64,000 nucleotides of DNA from Bacillota bacterium (GCA_023400055.1 JAEXFN010000020.1:62001-126000), one strand, 5' to 3'; positions 1 through 8,428 are shown, counted from the first letter of the stretch. Made by a program: numbers and translations. Notes: generated from the sequence alone by a model not told the origin.

Positions 1-2
1 GA

Positions 3-1199
3 GTCATTCACCGGATCTTTCGTGAATATGGTTACGGCGAGGTTCGTACGCCTATCTTTGAGCATACCGAACTGTTTCAGCGCGGCATCGGCGAGACGAC
101 CGACATTGTCGAAAAAGAGATGTTTACCTTTACCGACCGGGGCGAGCGCAGCATCACGCTGCGACCCGAGGGTACGGCCTCGGTGGTCCGGGCTTATCTG
201 GAACACAATATTGCCGCCGCCGGCGGTATTGCCAAGCTTTATTATTACGGACCGATGTTCCGCTGTGAGGCTCCTCAAGCGGGCCGGTTCAGACAGTTCT
301 CGCAATTCGGCGTCGAGGCCCTCGGTAGTAGCGATCCGCGGGTGGATGCCGAAGTGATCGCTTTGGCAGTAAATATCTATCGCCGTTTGGGAATTACGGA
401 TTTAGAGATCAATATCAATTCCATCGGTTGCCCGAATTGCCGCCCGTTATACCGGGAACGCTTGTTAGAGCACTTGCGGCCCCGCGTCGCATCATTGTGT
501 TCCAATTGTCAACGGCGTCTGGAACGTAATCCGTTACGGTTATTGGATTGTAAAAACCCAGGTTGTCAGAGTTTGATCGATGATATCCCGCTGATCACGG
601 AGACGCTTTGCGATGATTGTGGCGGCCATTTTCAACAACTCCTGCAGTATCTGGAGGGAATCGGAGTGCGCTTCCGATTGAACCCCCGTTTGGTGCGGGG
701 ATTTGATTATTATACGAAAACCGTCTTCGAGGTGGTCGCGGGAGACTTGGGGGCGCAGAACGCCTTATGCGGCGGCGGACGGTACGACGGCTTAATCGAA
801 GAATGCGGCGGGCCGGCGACCCCGGGCATCGGTTTTGCGGCCGGCATGGAACGCTTAATGATGGTCTTGAAATCCCGGGATTTGCTGCCGCGAGTCCAGG
901 AGAGCCCGCAACTTTATCTGGCCCCGCTCGGCGCAGAGGCTCAAAAAGCGCTTTTCCCGGTCTTAATTCAGCTTCGCGAAGCGGGTTGGATCGTCGAGAC
1001 CGATCTGCTGGGCAGAAGCTTGAAAGCCCAATTGAAAGCAGCCAACAAGCTGGGCGCGCCTTTGGTAGGAGTGCTCGGCGACGATGAGTTGCGCAATCAA
1101 CAAATATTGATCCGGCACATGGATACCAGTCAGCAGGAATTAGTACCGTTAACCGATTTGACCACTATTTTGGCTCAAAAATTTGAATCGCAGCGTTAA
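3..1199 (+). CDS. hisS: Histidyl-tRNA synthetase, 5' truncated by window edge
   Basis: This enzyme charges tRNA-His with histidine in the cytoplasm. The reading frame is open from base 3, so roughly the first 20-25 residues lie outside the window and 398 residues are visible. Class II motif 2 is seen in the LRPEGTASVVRAYLEHN stretch. The HisA signature LVRGFDYYTKTVFE and the motif 3 region GGGRYDGLIEECGG...GIGFAAGMERL are intact, and an anticodon-binding domain follows from about residue 300. aspS lies 198 bp downstream, the usual hisS-aspS order of Firmicutes. The call is certain. Confidence 0.97.
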   Translation, partial: VIHRIFREYGYGEVRTPIFEHTELFQRGIGETTDIVEKEMFTFTDRGERSITLRPEGTASVVRAYLEHNIAAAGGIAKLYYYGPMFRCEAPQAGRFRQFSQFGVEALGSSDPRVDAEVIALAVNIYRRLGITDLEININSIGCPNCRPLYRERLLEHLRPRVASLCSNCQRRLERNPLRLLDCKNPGCQSLIDDIPLITETLCDDCGGHFQQLLQYLEGIGVRFRLNPRLVRGFDYYTKTVFEVVAGDLGAQNALCGGGRYDGLIEECGGPATPGIGFAAGMERLMMVLKSRDLLPRVQESPQLYLAPLGAEAQKALFPVLIQLREAGWIVETDLLGRSLKAQLKAANKLGAPLVGVLGDDELRNQQILIRHMDTSQQELVPLTDLTTILAQKFESQR

Positions 1200-1339
1200 C
1201 GAGTTCTTCGCGCGAAAGTCTTCCAAATTGGCGATTTGAAAACGTGAATAATGTAACTTCGCATTTTTGACCCTAATCGATGGGGGTCGAATGGAAAAAT
1301 TGTTTCCGCGTTAGCGTCATAAGTAAATTCACGGCAGTA

Positions 1340-1368
1340 TTGCCAATTTATTGGTTTAGTGATAAATT
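1340..1368 (+). promoter_or_regulatory. Sigma-A-type promoter of aspS
   Basis: TTGCCA (1340-1345), a 17-bp spacer and TAAATT (1363-1368) sit about 30 bp before the aspS start. This suggests aspS has its own transcription start in addition to any read-through from hisS. Confidence 0.55.
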
Positions 1369-1397
1369 TAACTGAATAGGATTTAGGGGGAGTCAAC

Positions 1398-3164
1398 TTG
1401 ATTTATGCGTTGCGGAATACAGCCTGCGCCGAATTGAGCGGCAAAGACGTTGGAAAATCGGTGGTTTTGAATGGATGGGTTTCACGTCGCCGCGATCACG
1501 GTGGCCTGATTTTCGTCGATATGCGGGACCGCTCCGGTGTAGTCCAGGTCGTTTTTAATCCGGATTTGAACCCGGCAGCCTTTCATCGGGCGGAGGCTTT
1601 GCGCAACGAATTTGTCTTGGCAGTGACTGGAACAGTGGCGCTTCGTCCCGAAGGGACAATCAATCCCAACATGGCTACCGGGGAAATAGAGGTTCTCGGC
1701 GAAAAGTTGGAGATTCTGAATGAGGCGAAAACTCCGCCGATCTACATCGCGGATAATATCGACGTCGATGAGACGGTACGGCTGAAATACCGCTATTTGG
1801 ACCTGCGTCGTCCGGAGATGCAGCGCAATATCATGCTGCGTCACCGGGTGACCAAAGTGGTCCGCGACTTCTTGGATTCTCAGGGCTTCTTGGAGATTGA
1901 GACCCCCATATTGATGAAGAGTTCGCCGGAAGGAGCCCGTGACTTTTTGGTTCCCAGCCGGGTCAATCCCGGGAAATTTTTTGCTTTGCCGCAGTCGCCC
2001 CAGATCTTTAAGCAATTGTTGATGGTCAGCGGCTTTGAAAAGTACTTCCAAATTGCCCGTTGCTTCCGCGATGAGGATCTGCGGGCGGACCGCCAGCCGG
2101 AATTCACCCAGATCGACATCGAAATGTCATTTCTAAATCAGGACACGGTGCTTAATCTGATGGAAGAAATGATGGCTACGGTATTTCACGAAGCTTTGGG
2201 CATCGAGTTGACTCGTCCGTTTTTGCGGATGGAGTGGGCCGAAGCGATGTCCCGCTTCGGTTCGGATAAACCGGATATTCGTTTCGGCTTGGAACTGGTT
2301 GAAATTTCGGACTTGGCCGCCGGATGCGGGTTTAAAGTGTTTGTCAATGTAGTGGCCGGCGGCGGCAAGGTCGTCGGGATCAGGGTCCCCGGGTGCGCCA
2401 GTTATACCCGCAGCCAGCTCGATGAACTTTCACCTTTGGGGGCCACTTATGGCGCCAAAGGCCTGGCTTATTTGGTACTTACCGAAGAGGGCGTGAAATC
2501 GCCGATCGCTAAATTCTTTAGCGAAGCTGAATTACAACGGATTATCGAGCGGTTCGGCGCTCAGACCGGCGATCTGATTCTCTTGATCGCGGACAAGCCG
2601 ATCGTCGCCCAGACAGCTATGGGCCAAGTGCGGCTGGAATTCGGGCGCCGCTTGAACCTGATCCCGGAAAATACTTTCCAATTCTTGTGGGTGACGAACT
2701 TCCCATTGCTCGAGTATGATGAGGAAGAGCAGCGCTATGTGGCGGTCCATCACATGTTCACATCGCCGTTGCCCGAAGATGTCGACAAACTGGAAACCGA
2801 TCCCGGCAATGTCCGCTCCAACTCGTATGATCTGGTCTTAAATGGTGTAGAGCTGGGTGGAGGCAGTCTCCGGATCTATCAGCGGAGCCTGCAGGAGCGG
2901 ATGTTTAAAGCCATCGGCATGTCCATGGAAGAGGCCCGGGAGAAATTCGGCTATTTGATGGAGGCCTTTGAATATGGAACGCCGCCTCATGGTGGCATCG
3001 CCTTCGGCTTGGACCGGATGGTCATGTTAATGACGGGAAGCGCCTCGATCCGCGACGTAATCGCTTTTCCGAAGACCGCCAGTGCCACCTGCCTGATGAC
3101 CAATGCCCCTTCGTACGTTACGACGCGCCAGCTAAAAGAGCTTTCTATCAAGACGACGGTCTAA
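1398..3164 (+). CDS. aspS: Aspartyl-tRNA synthetase
   Basis: This enzyme charges tRNA-Asp with aspartate. The 588 residues match the bacterial type: an N-terminal OB-fold anticodon-binding domain (about 1-110), a class II core with motif 1 near FLEIETPIL and motif 2 around FRDEDLRADRQPEFTQ, a bacterial GAD insertion (about 290-415), and motif 3 GIAFGLDRMVMLM near the C-terminus. The start is TTG at 1398, preceded by TAGGGGGAG at a good distance; the next residues IYALRNT fit the family N-terminus. A 6S RNA candidate lies directly downstream, as in Bacillus, where bsrA follows aspS. Confidence 0.97.
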   Translation: MIYALRNTACAELSGKDVGKSVVLNGWVSRRRDHGGLIFVDMRDRSGVVQVVFNPDLNPAAFHRAEALRNEFVLAVTGTVALRPEGTINPNMATGEIEVLGEKLEILNEAKTPPIYIADNIDVDETVRLKYRYLDLRRPEMQRNIMLRHRVTKVVRDFLDSQGFLEIETPILMKSSPEGARDFLVPSRVNPGKFFALPQSPQIFKQLLMVSGFEKYFQIARCFRDEDLRADRQPEFTQIDIEMSFLNQDTVLNLMEEMMATVFHEALGIELTRPFLRMEWAEAMSRFGSDKPDIRFGLELVEISDLAAGCGFKVFVNVVAGGGKVVGIRVPGCASYTRSQLDELSPLGATYGAKGLAYLVLTEEGVKSPIAKFFSEAELQRIIERFGAQTGDLILLIADKPIVAQTAMGQVRLEFGRRLNLIPENTFQFLWVTNFPLLEYDEEEQRYVAVHHMFTSPLPEDVDKLETDPGNVRSNSYDLVLNGVELGGGSLRIYQRSLQERMFKAIGMSMEEAREKFGYLMEAFEYGTPPHGGIAFGLDRMVMLMTGSASIRDVIAFPKTASATCLMTNAPSYVTTRQLKELSIKTTV

Positions 3165-3183
3165 GTGAGCCATTCTTTGGCGC

Positions 3184-3212
3184 TTGAACGATGCCGGAAG
3201 CTGTGATATGAT
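3184..3212 (+). promoter_or_regulatory. Sigma-A promoter of the 6S RNA candidate
   Basis: TTGAAC (3184-3189), an exact 17-bp spacer and TATGAT (3207-3212) form a near-consensus promoter. No coding region follows, only the structured RNA and its terminator. The predicted start is near 3219. Confidence 0.7.
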
Positions 3213-3218
3213 AGGAGT

Positions 3219-3466
3219 GTAGTCGAGGTGAACTCTTAACCCTGCAGTGTGCGTCATCAAGCTGGATTTGTTATGAACCAACAGAATTACCTTGGGGTCC
3301 GGACTCTGTTCATCGCGTATATGCCGCCTTGTTGCGGACCTATAAAATGAATAGGAGGACACCCACCTTGCTTGCGCAGGGTTCAGGTAACGTTCAGCAT
3401 AACGGCATGGCGGGGTTTCATTCCGACATGAAAACCTTTTTCCCGAAAACGGGAAAAAGGTTTTTC
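3219..3466 (+). ncRNA. ssrS: Probable 6S RNA
   Basis: 6S RNA mimics an open promoter and sequesters the sigma-A RNA polymerase holoenzyme. This transcript of about 250 nt runs from a strong promoter to an intrinsic terminator and contains no ORF. A closing stem is visible: AACCCTGC near 3239 pairs perfectly with GCAGGGTT near 3376, so the arms fold into a long rod. The position supports the call twice. It follows aspS, as bsrA does in Bacillus, and precedes a 5-formyl-THF cyclo-ligase gene, as ssrS-ygfA does in proteobacteria. Family membership is inferred from context and shape; no covariance search was run. Confidence 0.68.
3431..3466 (+). terminator. Intrinsic terminator of the 6S RNA candidate
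   Basis: A 15-bp stem, 3431-3445 against 3450-3464, has an AAAA loop. The descending arm ends in a T-rich run. Confidence 0.85.
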
Positions 3467-3506
3467 TATAGCGCTTGATTGATAGTTGACAAAGGAGCGG
3501 TTGGGA

Positions 3507-4094
3507 TTGGCAATGAAATCAAAGGCGGAACTTCGCCAAACGATGCGGGAACGGCTCTCCCAGATGGCCCCGGATCAGTATCGATCCTGGAACGTTCAAA
3601 TGGAAGAAGCTTTTTTTACTCTGGATATCGTACGACGGGCTAAACGAATCATGATTTATTATTCGGTCCGCCGGGAAGTGATCACGACCGGAATCATTCA
3701 ACGGTTACTGTTGACGGGCAAGAGCGTGGCGTTGCCGGTCTGCACTCCGGAACGGGATCTGACGGCCACTCTCATCACGAATTTGGCGAATGACCTGCTG
3801 CCGGCTAAATTCGGTTTGAAGGAGCCCAAGCCCGACTTGCCGATTCTCGATCCGGAAATGATCGATCTGGTGGTGCTGCCGGGGTTAGCTTTCGATCGTT
3901 CGGGAAACCGCCTCGGCCACGGCGCCGGATACTATGATCGGTTTTTGGCTCACGAGTCCGAGGCTTACAAGTTGGGATTGGCCTATGATTTTCAGGTGGT
4001 ACCGGAGTTACCCGTGGAACCCCATGATCGGCCGTTAGACGGGTTATTGACGCCAACCGGTTTGCTTGAGCCCAATACAAATACGGTGTTATAA
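3507..4094 (+). CDS. 5-formyltetrahydrofolate cyclo-ligase
   Basis: This enzyme converts 5-formyl-THF to 5,10-methenyl-THF using ATP, salvaging a folate storage form. The protein is about 195 residues, the usual size. The C-terminal signature GLAFDRSGNRLGHGAGYYDRF is clear, and the early KAELRQTMRERL helix is typical. The start is chosen as TTG 3507, nine bases after AAAGGAG (3491-3497); ATG 3513 is the alternative. In proteobacteria this family (ygfA) is genetically linked to 6S RNA, and the same linkage is seen here. Confidence 0.93.
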   Translation: MAMKSKAELRQTMRERLSQMAPDQYRSWNVQMEEAFFTLDIVRRAKRIMIYYSVRREVITTGIIQRLLLTGKSVALPVCTPERDLTATLITNLANDLLPAKFGLKEPKPDLPILDPEMIDLVVLPGLAFDRSGNRLGHGAGYYDRFLAHESEAYKLGLAYDFQVVPELPVEPHDRPLDGLLTPTGLLEPNTNTVL

Positions 4095-4104
4095 GTCGTT
4101 AACA

Positions 4105-4138
4105 AGGAAAAGAGGGCGGCAAGACGCCCTCTTTTCCT
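4105..4138 (+). terminator. Terminator after the cyclo-ligase gene
   Basis: A 14-bp perfect stem (4105-4118 with 4125-4138) has a 6-nt loop. Its distal arm contains CTCTTTTCCT, but no separate T-tract follows. Confidence 0.7.
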
Positions 4139-4549
4139 CATTGCTTTGCGGCCTGCTGAAATTTTTGCAAGTCGTGCCGGATACCATGCGTACTCCATTG
4201 GAGTCGGATCCGGCAGTTCCCCGCCGTCGTCATTTCACAGCCACCGAATTGCGTAACTATGTCAGCAGATACGACGAAAGGTGTTTCCACCGCCGCGATT
4301 ATAGAATGACCTTAAATAGCCCGAAATATTGATGGCAGTTTAAGGCAAGTTTTGAAAAAACCGCTGACGAAAGTCCGTCGGTATCACCGACGGACTCTTG
4401 AAAGACACCTTCCATACTTGATATTATACCGCGAAAAGCCGGCCATGAAGTATCGTTTTTGTATCCGAAAAATATCATCCGCATCCCGAAATCGGCCCTC
4501 CGGAATCAGCCCGGATGAAGGATCGTCGTTGGCCCAGGTCTTATCCACC
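4139..4549. other. Intergenic, no gene recognised
   Basis: No start with a ribosome site leads to a convincing protein. The 85-codon frame that crosses this stretch ends inside the 21-bp repeats and lacks a Shine-Dalgarno sequence. A weak inverted repeat around 4375-4400 (GTCCGTCGG with CCGACGGAC) is visible. Confidence 0.5.
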
Positions 4550-4795
4550 AAAGAGCTTGTTGAGCGACTGAAAGAGCTCATTTATTCACAAAAAGAACTC
4601 CTTTATTAACAAAATGAGCTCATTTATCCACAAAAAGAGCTTGTTGAACGACTGAAAGAGCTTATTTATTCACAAAAAGAGCTCTTTCATTCACAAAATA
4701 AGCTCATTTATCCACAAAAAGAGCTTGTTAAGCGATTGAAAGAGCTCACTTATTCACAAAAAGGACTCTTTTATTAACAAAATGAGATCTTGCCA
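4550..4795. repeat. 21-bp tandem array A containing DnaA boxes
   Basis: There are about 11.5 contiguous 21-bp units, each starting AAAGAGCTC or a close variant, with no spacers. Units cycle in a four-part order, giving an 84-bp higher-order repeat: a unit ending GTTGAGCGACTG, then units ending TTATTCACAA, TTATTAACAA and TTATCCACAA. Perfect DnaA boxes (TTATYCACA) occur at 4582-4590, 4624-4632, 4666-4674, 4708-4716 and 4750-4758, exactly 42 bp apart. One-mismatch boxes occur in other units. The in-frame heptad-like reading is broken by TAA in the TTATTAACAA units, so the array is not coding. The DnaA role is inferred from the motif. Confidence 0.9.
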
Positions 4796-5182
4796 AGCCT
4801 TAACCCAATCATTTATCTCCAAAACAAAGTTAGGCATGAAAGTGAATTCCGGGGAAATTAACTTAAAACGTCATATGAGTCGGATTTCATAAAAGGCTCG
4901 ACTTTTGAATCCGAGTTGCCGGGGAAAAGTCAATTTCTTCAGTGATTTGCGGGGTTACCCAATGATATCAAGGCTTTATTGACCAATTTAAGCTGCAAAA
5001 GTTGAATTGAATTCCGCATGGTCGGCTTACTAAACAAATCATCGTTAAGAAATTTATTACATTCGATATGGGTGCTAGCAAAAGGAGTACGGGGTTTGAT
5101 CGCGAAATCAATCAAAAGTATAGAGTTTGCGAAAAATTTTTACTACCTTGGCGATCGTATGGGGCGGTCCTAATGAATCGTT
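4796..5182. other. Intergenic, no gene recognised
   Basis: An AT-rich stretch between repeat array A and the alcohol dehydrogenase promoter. No ORF with a ribosome site, tRNA or known riboswitch could be made out. Confidence 0.5.
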
Positions 5183-5212
5183 TTGACCATGAAACTCATG
5201 GCAAGCTATATT
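5183..5212 (+). promoter_or_regulatory. Sigma-A promoter of the alcohol dehydrogenase
   Basis: TTGACC (5183-5188), an 18-bp spacer and TATATT (5207-5212) end 23 bp before the ATG. Confidence 0.6.
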
Positions 5213-5235
5213 CAACAAATTAACAGGAGGTCATC

Positions 5236-6405
5236 ATGGAGAATTTCGATTTTTGCAGTCCGACGAAGATTATGTTCGGACGTGGGGTTGAGAGCCGGGT
5301 CGGGGAGGAAGTCAAGGCTTATTCGAACAAAATTTTGCTGCACTATGGCGGCGGCAGTATTAAGAAATCCGGCCTGTATGATCGGATAGTCCTGTCTTTG
5401 AAAAATGCCGGGGTCGATTTCGTCGAACTTGGCGGAGTTCAGCCCAACCCGCGGCTCAGTCTGGTGCGGGCCGGGATCGAGCTCTGCCGCAAGGAAAAGA
5501 TCGGGCTCATCTTGGCGGTGGGAGGCGGGAGTGTCATTGATTCGGCGAAAGGAATCGCCATCGGCATCCCTTATGCCGGAGACGTCTGGGACTTCTACGC
5601 CACGAAAGCCAATCCCGAAAAGTCGGTGCCCCTCGGCGTGGTGCTGACGATTCCGGCCGCCGGAAGCGAAGCCAGCAAAAGTTCGGTCATCACCAACGAG
5701 GATGGCTGGCTCAAATGGGGGTTGAATGCGGAAATCAACCGGCCCCGCTTTGCCCTGCTCAATCCGGAGCTGACTTATTCGCTCCCGCCTTACCAGACCG
5801 CTTGTGGAGCGGTGGACATCATGGCTCATGTAATGGAACGCTATTTTACCAATGTGTCGCACGTCGACTTAACGGACCGGCTCTGTGAAGGCGTTTTAAA
5901 GACGATGATCCGCAATACGCCGATTGCCTTGAACGATCCCCGCAATTACGATGCGCGGGCTGAGATGATGTGGGCGAGTACCTTGGCCCATAACGATCTC
6001 TTAAGCACCGGCCGGGTCGGCGATTGGGCCAGTCATATGATTGAGCAGGAACTGAGTGCGATCTATGACGTAGCGCACGGCGCGGGACTGGCGGTGGTTT
6101 TCCCCGCCTGGATGAAGTTCACCTTCCACCGCAATCTCGATAAATTTGTACAGTTCGCGGTCCGGGTCTGGGACGTCGAATATGATTTTGATAATCCGGA
6201 ACGGACCGCCAGGGAAGGCATCCAACGGCTCGAGGCTTTTTATCGGGCGATCGGGATGCCGACGACGCTGCGCGAATTGGAGATTCCGGACGACCGTCTC
6301 GAAAAAATGGCCGCCAAGTCCATTAAGCCCTGGCTGACCAGCGTCGGCGGCGTAAGTAAATTTACCCGGGAAGAAGTATTGGAAGTCCTAAAACTGGCTC
6401 GTTAA
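5236..6405 (+). CDS. Iron-containing alcohol dehydrogenase (butanol dehydrogenase/YqhD-like)
   Basis: This is an NAD(P)H-dependent reductase of aldehydes to alcohols in the cytoplasm, probably a fermentative step. The 389 residues match the group III Fe-ADH family. The nucleotide site is at LAVGGGSVIDSAKGIA (about 95-110). Metal ligands are expected at the Asp and His of CGAVDIMAHVMERY, at DWASHMIEQELSA, and at the His of YDVAHGAGLAVVFP. The start has AACAGGAGG at good spacing. It is a single gene between its own promoter and terminator. The exact substrate cannot be told from sequence. Confidence 0.92.
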   Translation: MENFDFCSPTKIMFGRGVESRVGEEVKAYSNKILLHYGGGSIKKSGLYDRIVLSLKNAGVDFVELGGVQPNPRLSLVRAGIELCRKEKIGLILAVGGGSVIDSAKGIAIGIPYAGDVWDFYATKANPEKSVPLGVVLTIPAAGSEASKSSVITNEDGWLKWGLNAEINRPRFALLNPELTYSLPPYQTACGAVDIMAHVMERYFTNVSHVDLTDRLCEGVLKTMIRNTPIALNDPRNYDARAEMMWASTLAHNDLLSTGRVGDWASHMIEQELSAIYDVAHGAGLAVVFPAWMKFTFHRNLDKFVQFAVRVWDVEYDFDNPERTAREGIQRLEAFYRAIGMPTTLRELEIPDDRLEKMAAKSIKPWLTSVGGVSKFTREEVLEVLKLAR

Positions 6406-6452
6406 AACTCTTTCATTGGGCCAAGTTAGCAGAGTTGTCTGGTTTCCTCAAT

Positions 6453-6494
6453 AAAAAAAGAAAGGATTGTCGCCGACAGTCCTTTCTTTTTTTA
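6453..6494 (+). terminator. Terminator after the alcohol dehydrogenase
   Basis: AAAAAAAGAAAGGATTGTCG opposes CCGACAGTCCTTTC followed by a T-run. The A-rich left arm also makes it usable on the minus strand. Confidence 0.85.
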
Positions 6495-6538
6495 TGGATT
6501 GAGAATATGTTGGATCGGTTTTGATTTTTGAGCGCACC

Positions 6539-6916
6539 TTAGGCCGCTTTTTTGGCAGGCGCCGTTCTTGCGGAGGGACCGGTATTCGTTAAAGTAGGCG
6601 GTAAGGGTGACCCGGTTCTCGTTCGTTCCCCTTCGGCGCGCGGCGAGTGGGCGATCGTGATACTGTTTAAAATGATTTCGGTGCTGCTTTCCGCGCTGTT
6701 TTTTGAGTTGGGATTGTGACGGAGCTCGGCGCGGGGGATTACTACCGTTAGCTCATAGGGGATATCGACCGAAACTTCCCTGGTCACTTCGATTTCCAGT
6801 CCAAACAGGCTCACTTTGGCGGTATCAAGGGCCGTATTGGGTTTGGCGCTGACCCTGAAAAAATCAAGTTTCTTCCAGAGACTCTTAAAGAATTTTCCGA
6901 TTTCTTTCCAGAACAT
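6539..6916 (-). CDS. Hypothetical protein, 125 residues
   Basis: Family not recognised. The start is set at ATG 6916, preceded by GAGGTGA with a 7-nt gap. The N-terminus MFWKEIGKFFKSLWKKLDFF is an amphipathic basic-aromatic helix that could sit on a membrane surface. A beta-rich middle (LFGLEIEVTREVSVDIPYEL) follows, then a low-complexity Pro/Thr/Ala tail ending PAKKAA. There is no signal peptide or clear transmembrane helix. It is transcribed divergently from the LysM gene. Confidence 0.6.
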   Translation of the reverse strand: MFWKEIGKFFKSLWKKLDFFRVSAKPNTALDTAKVSLFGLEIEVTREVSVDIPYELTVVIPRAELRHNPNSKNSAESSTEIILNSITIAHSPRAEGERTRTGSPLPPTLTNTGPSARTAPAKKAA

Positions 6917-7074
6917 GACAATCACCTCGCATAATTTATTGTATGAAAATAGCAGCGGCGCGGTTATGGATGGGTTCTACTTTTAGAATTATGCCAACGT
7001 CCCGGTAGCCAAATGTAGGACGACGGAATATGTTACATTAGTAACCCAGTACTCGGTCACGAGGAGGAACCAGA

Positions 7075-8301
7075 ATGTCCGAAGAGATGAGAGAGAACAG
7101 CGCCGAGCATGCACCGATGTCGGGACCAGCGCCAATGGGTCCGGTGAATCCGCCTGTTTCCATGGCTCCCAACTGTTCCAATGGACAGTTATATACGATT
7201 AAATCCGGCGATACGCTGTTTTTCATTGCAAAAAGGTTTAATGTTTCTTTACAAGACCTGATTCATGCTAACCCGCAAATCCCCGATCCCAATATGATCT
7301 TTCCAGGCCAAGTCATTTGTATCCCGGCGGGAAGGGTCGCTTTGACAGGTTGCCCCAATGGTGTTACCTATACGGTTCGATCCGGCGATACGATGTACGA
7401 GATCGCCCAACGCTACAATATCTCTTTAGCGGCGTTAATTGCGGCCAATCCGCAAATTAGCGATCCCAATCTGATTTTCCCCGGGCAAACGTTGTGTGTT
7501 CCGGGAGGAGAGATCGTCTCGTGCCCCGGCGGGCAGATCTATAAAGTGGTAAAAGGAGATAGCCTGTTTACGATCGCGCAACGCTTTGGCGTTACGTTGG
7601 ATGCCTTGATTCGGGCGAATCCGCAGATTAAAAATCCCGATCTGATTTTCCCGGGTCAAGATGTTTGCATTCCAACCGCTCCTACGCCGGTTTCCTGCCC
7701 CAACGGTACACTTTACACGGTGAGATCCGGCGATACGCTGTGGGATATTTCGAATCGCAATAATATCTCGCTGTCGGCATTGGTCGCAGCCAATCCGCAG
7801 ATCCCTGATCCCAATTTAATCTTCCCCGGTCAGACGATTTGCATCCCTGGAGCACCGATCCCGATGCCAGCGCCGATGCCCATGCCCAGTCCGGTGCCGA
7901 TCCCGATCCCCATGCCGATGCCAGTGCCGATGCCCGTACCGCAACCGACTCCGGCACCGACCCCTGCACCGCAACCGACTCCGGCTCCCAGTCCGGCACC
8001 GCTGCAGATACCGTGTCCGGCTCCCCGGCCGATGCAGCAGCCAAGGCCGATGCCGCGTCCCGTGCCCAGCCCGGCGCCAAGGCCCATGCCGATGGCACCG
8101 ATGGCTCCAATGGCTCCGATGCAGCCGATGGCGCAGCCTTGCCCGATGATTGTGCCACAGCCGATGGCGGTACCCGCTCCGTTTCCGGTGGAGCAACCGT
8201 ATACTCCTTATGTTGTCGTTCCTTGGGACGAATGTCCTTTCCATAGACCAAAAAGAAGGAGGAGACATCACCACCATCATCATCGAGGGTGCTGTCGTTA
8301 A
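7075..8301 (+). CDS. Four-LysM protein with Pro/Met-rich tail, SafA-like spore protein
   Basis: It probably binds peptidoglycan or cortex and may act in spore-coat assembly. There is no signal peptide, so mother-cell deposition is plausible. Four LysM domains are visible at about 35-84, 94-143, 151-200 and 209-258, each of the form YTVRSGDTL..IA.R.N.SL..L..ANPQI.DPN.IFPGQ.ICIP. A long tail (about 262-395) is made of Pro-Met, Pro-Val and Pro-Ala dipeptides. The end is basic and His/Cys rich (PKRRRR, six His, RGCCR). The start ATG has GAGGAGG. Its role is inferred from the resemblance to SafA-type proteins; other LysM scaffolds remain possible. Confidence 0.85.
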   Translation: MSEEMRENSAEHAPMSGPAPMGPVNPPVSMAPNCSNGQLYTIKSGDTLFFIAKRFNVSLQDLIHANPQIPDPNMIFPGQVICIPAGRVALTGCPNGVTYTVRSGDTMYEIAQRYNISLAALIAANPQISDPNLIFPGQTLCVPGGEIVSCPGGQIYKVVKGDSLFTIAQRFGVTLDALIRANPQIKNPDLIFPGQDVCIPTAPTPVSCPNGTLYTVRSGDTLWDISNRNNISLSALVAANPQIPDPNLIFPGQTICIPGAPIPMPAPMPMPSPVPIPIPMPMPVPMPVPQPTPAPTPAPQPTPAPSPAPLQIPCPAPRPMQQPRPMPRPVPSPAPRPMPMAPMAPMAPMQPMAQPCPMIVPQPMAVPAPFPVEQPYTPYVVVPWDECPFHRPKRRRRHHHHHHRGCCR

Positions 8302-8326
8302 TGGCCGTTTTTACGGCCATTTTTTA
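8301..8326 (+). terminator. Terminator of the LysM gene
   Basis: ATGGCCGT (8301-8308), a TTTT loop and ACGGCCAT (8313-8320) are followed by TTTTTT. The stem begins at the last base of the stop codon. Confidence 0.88.
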
Positions 8327-8384
8327 TGGAAAATCATAGGACAGGCAGGAAAAATGAGATTCTTCAAGAAAAGTTAGTTAAGGT

Positions 8385-8410
8385 TGAACCATTTTTGGTT
8401 TCATTTCGTC
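8385..8410 (+). promoter_or_regulatory. ECF-type promoter before the sigma factor gene
   Basis: TGAACC (8385-8390), exactly 16 bp, then CGTC (8407-8410). This closely matches the ECF pattern TGAAAC-N16-CGTA known for SigW, and it lies 18 bp before the sigma gene. It suggests autoregulation. Confidence 0.65.
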
Positions 8411-8428
8411 AACTAATCTGAGGTAGAA

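Noticed and set aside
4352..4609. 85-codon gene running into array A
   Set aside because: No Shine-Dalgarno, no protein-like composition before the repeat, and it ends at the TAA of a repeat unit.
4550..4795. CRISPR array
   Set aside because: The repeats are contiguous 21-bp units without unique spacers, and no cas genes are near. The same holds for the other four arrays.
7682..8320. Genes opposite the LysM tail
   Set aside because: Several long frames exist only because the Pro-rich tail is low-complexity; their compositions (Ala/Ser/Trp or His/Arg runs) are artefacts of that repeat.
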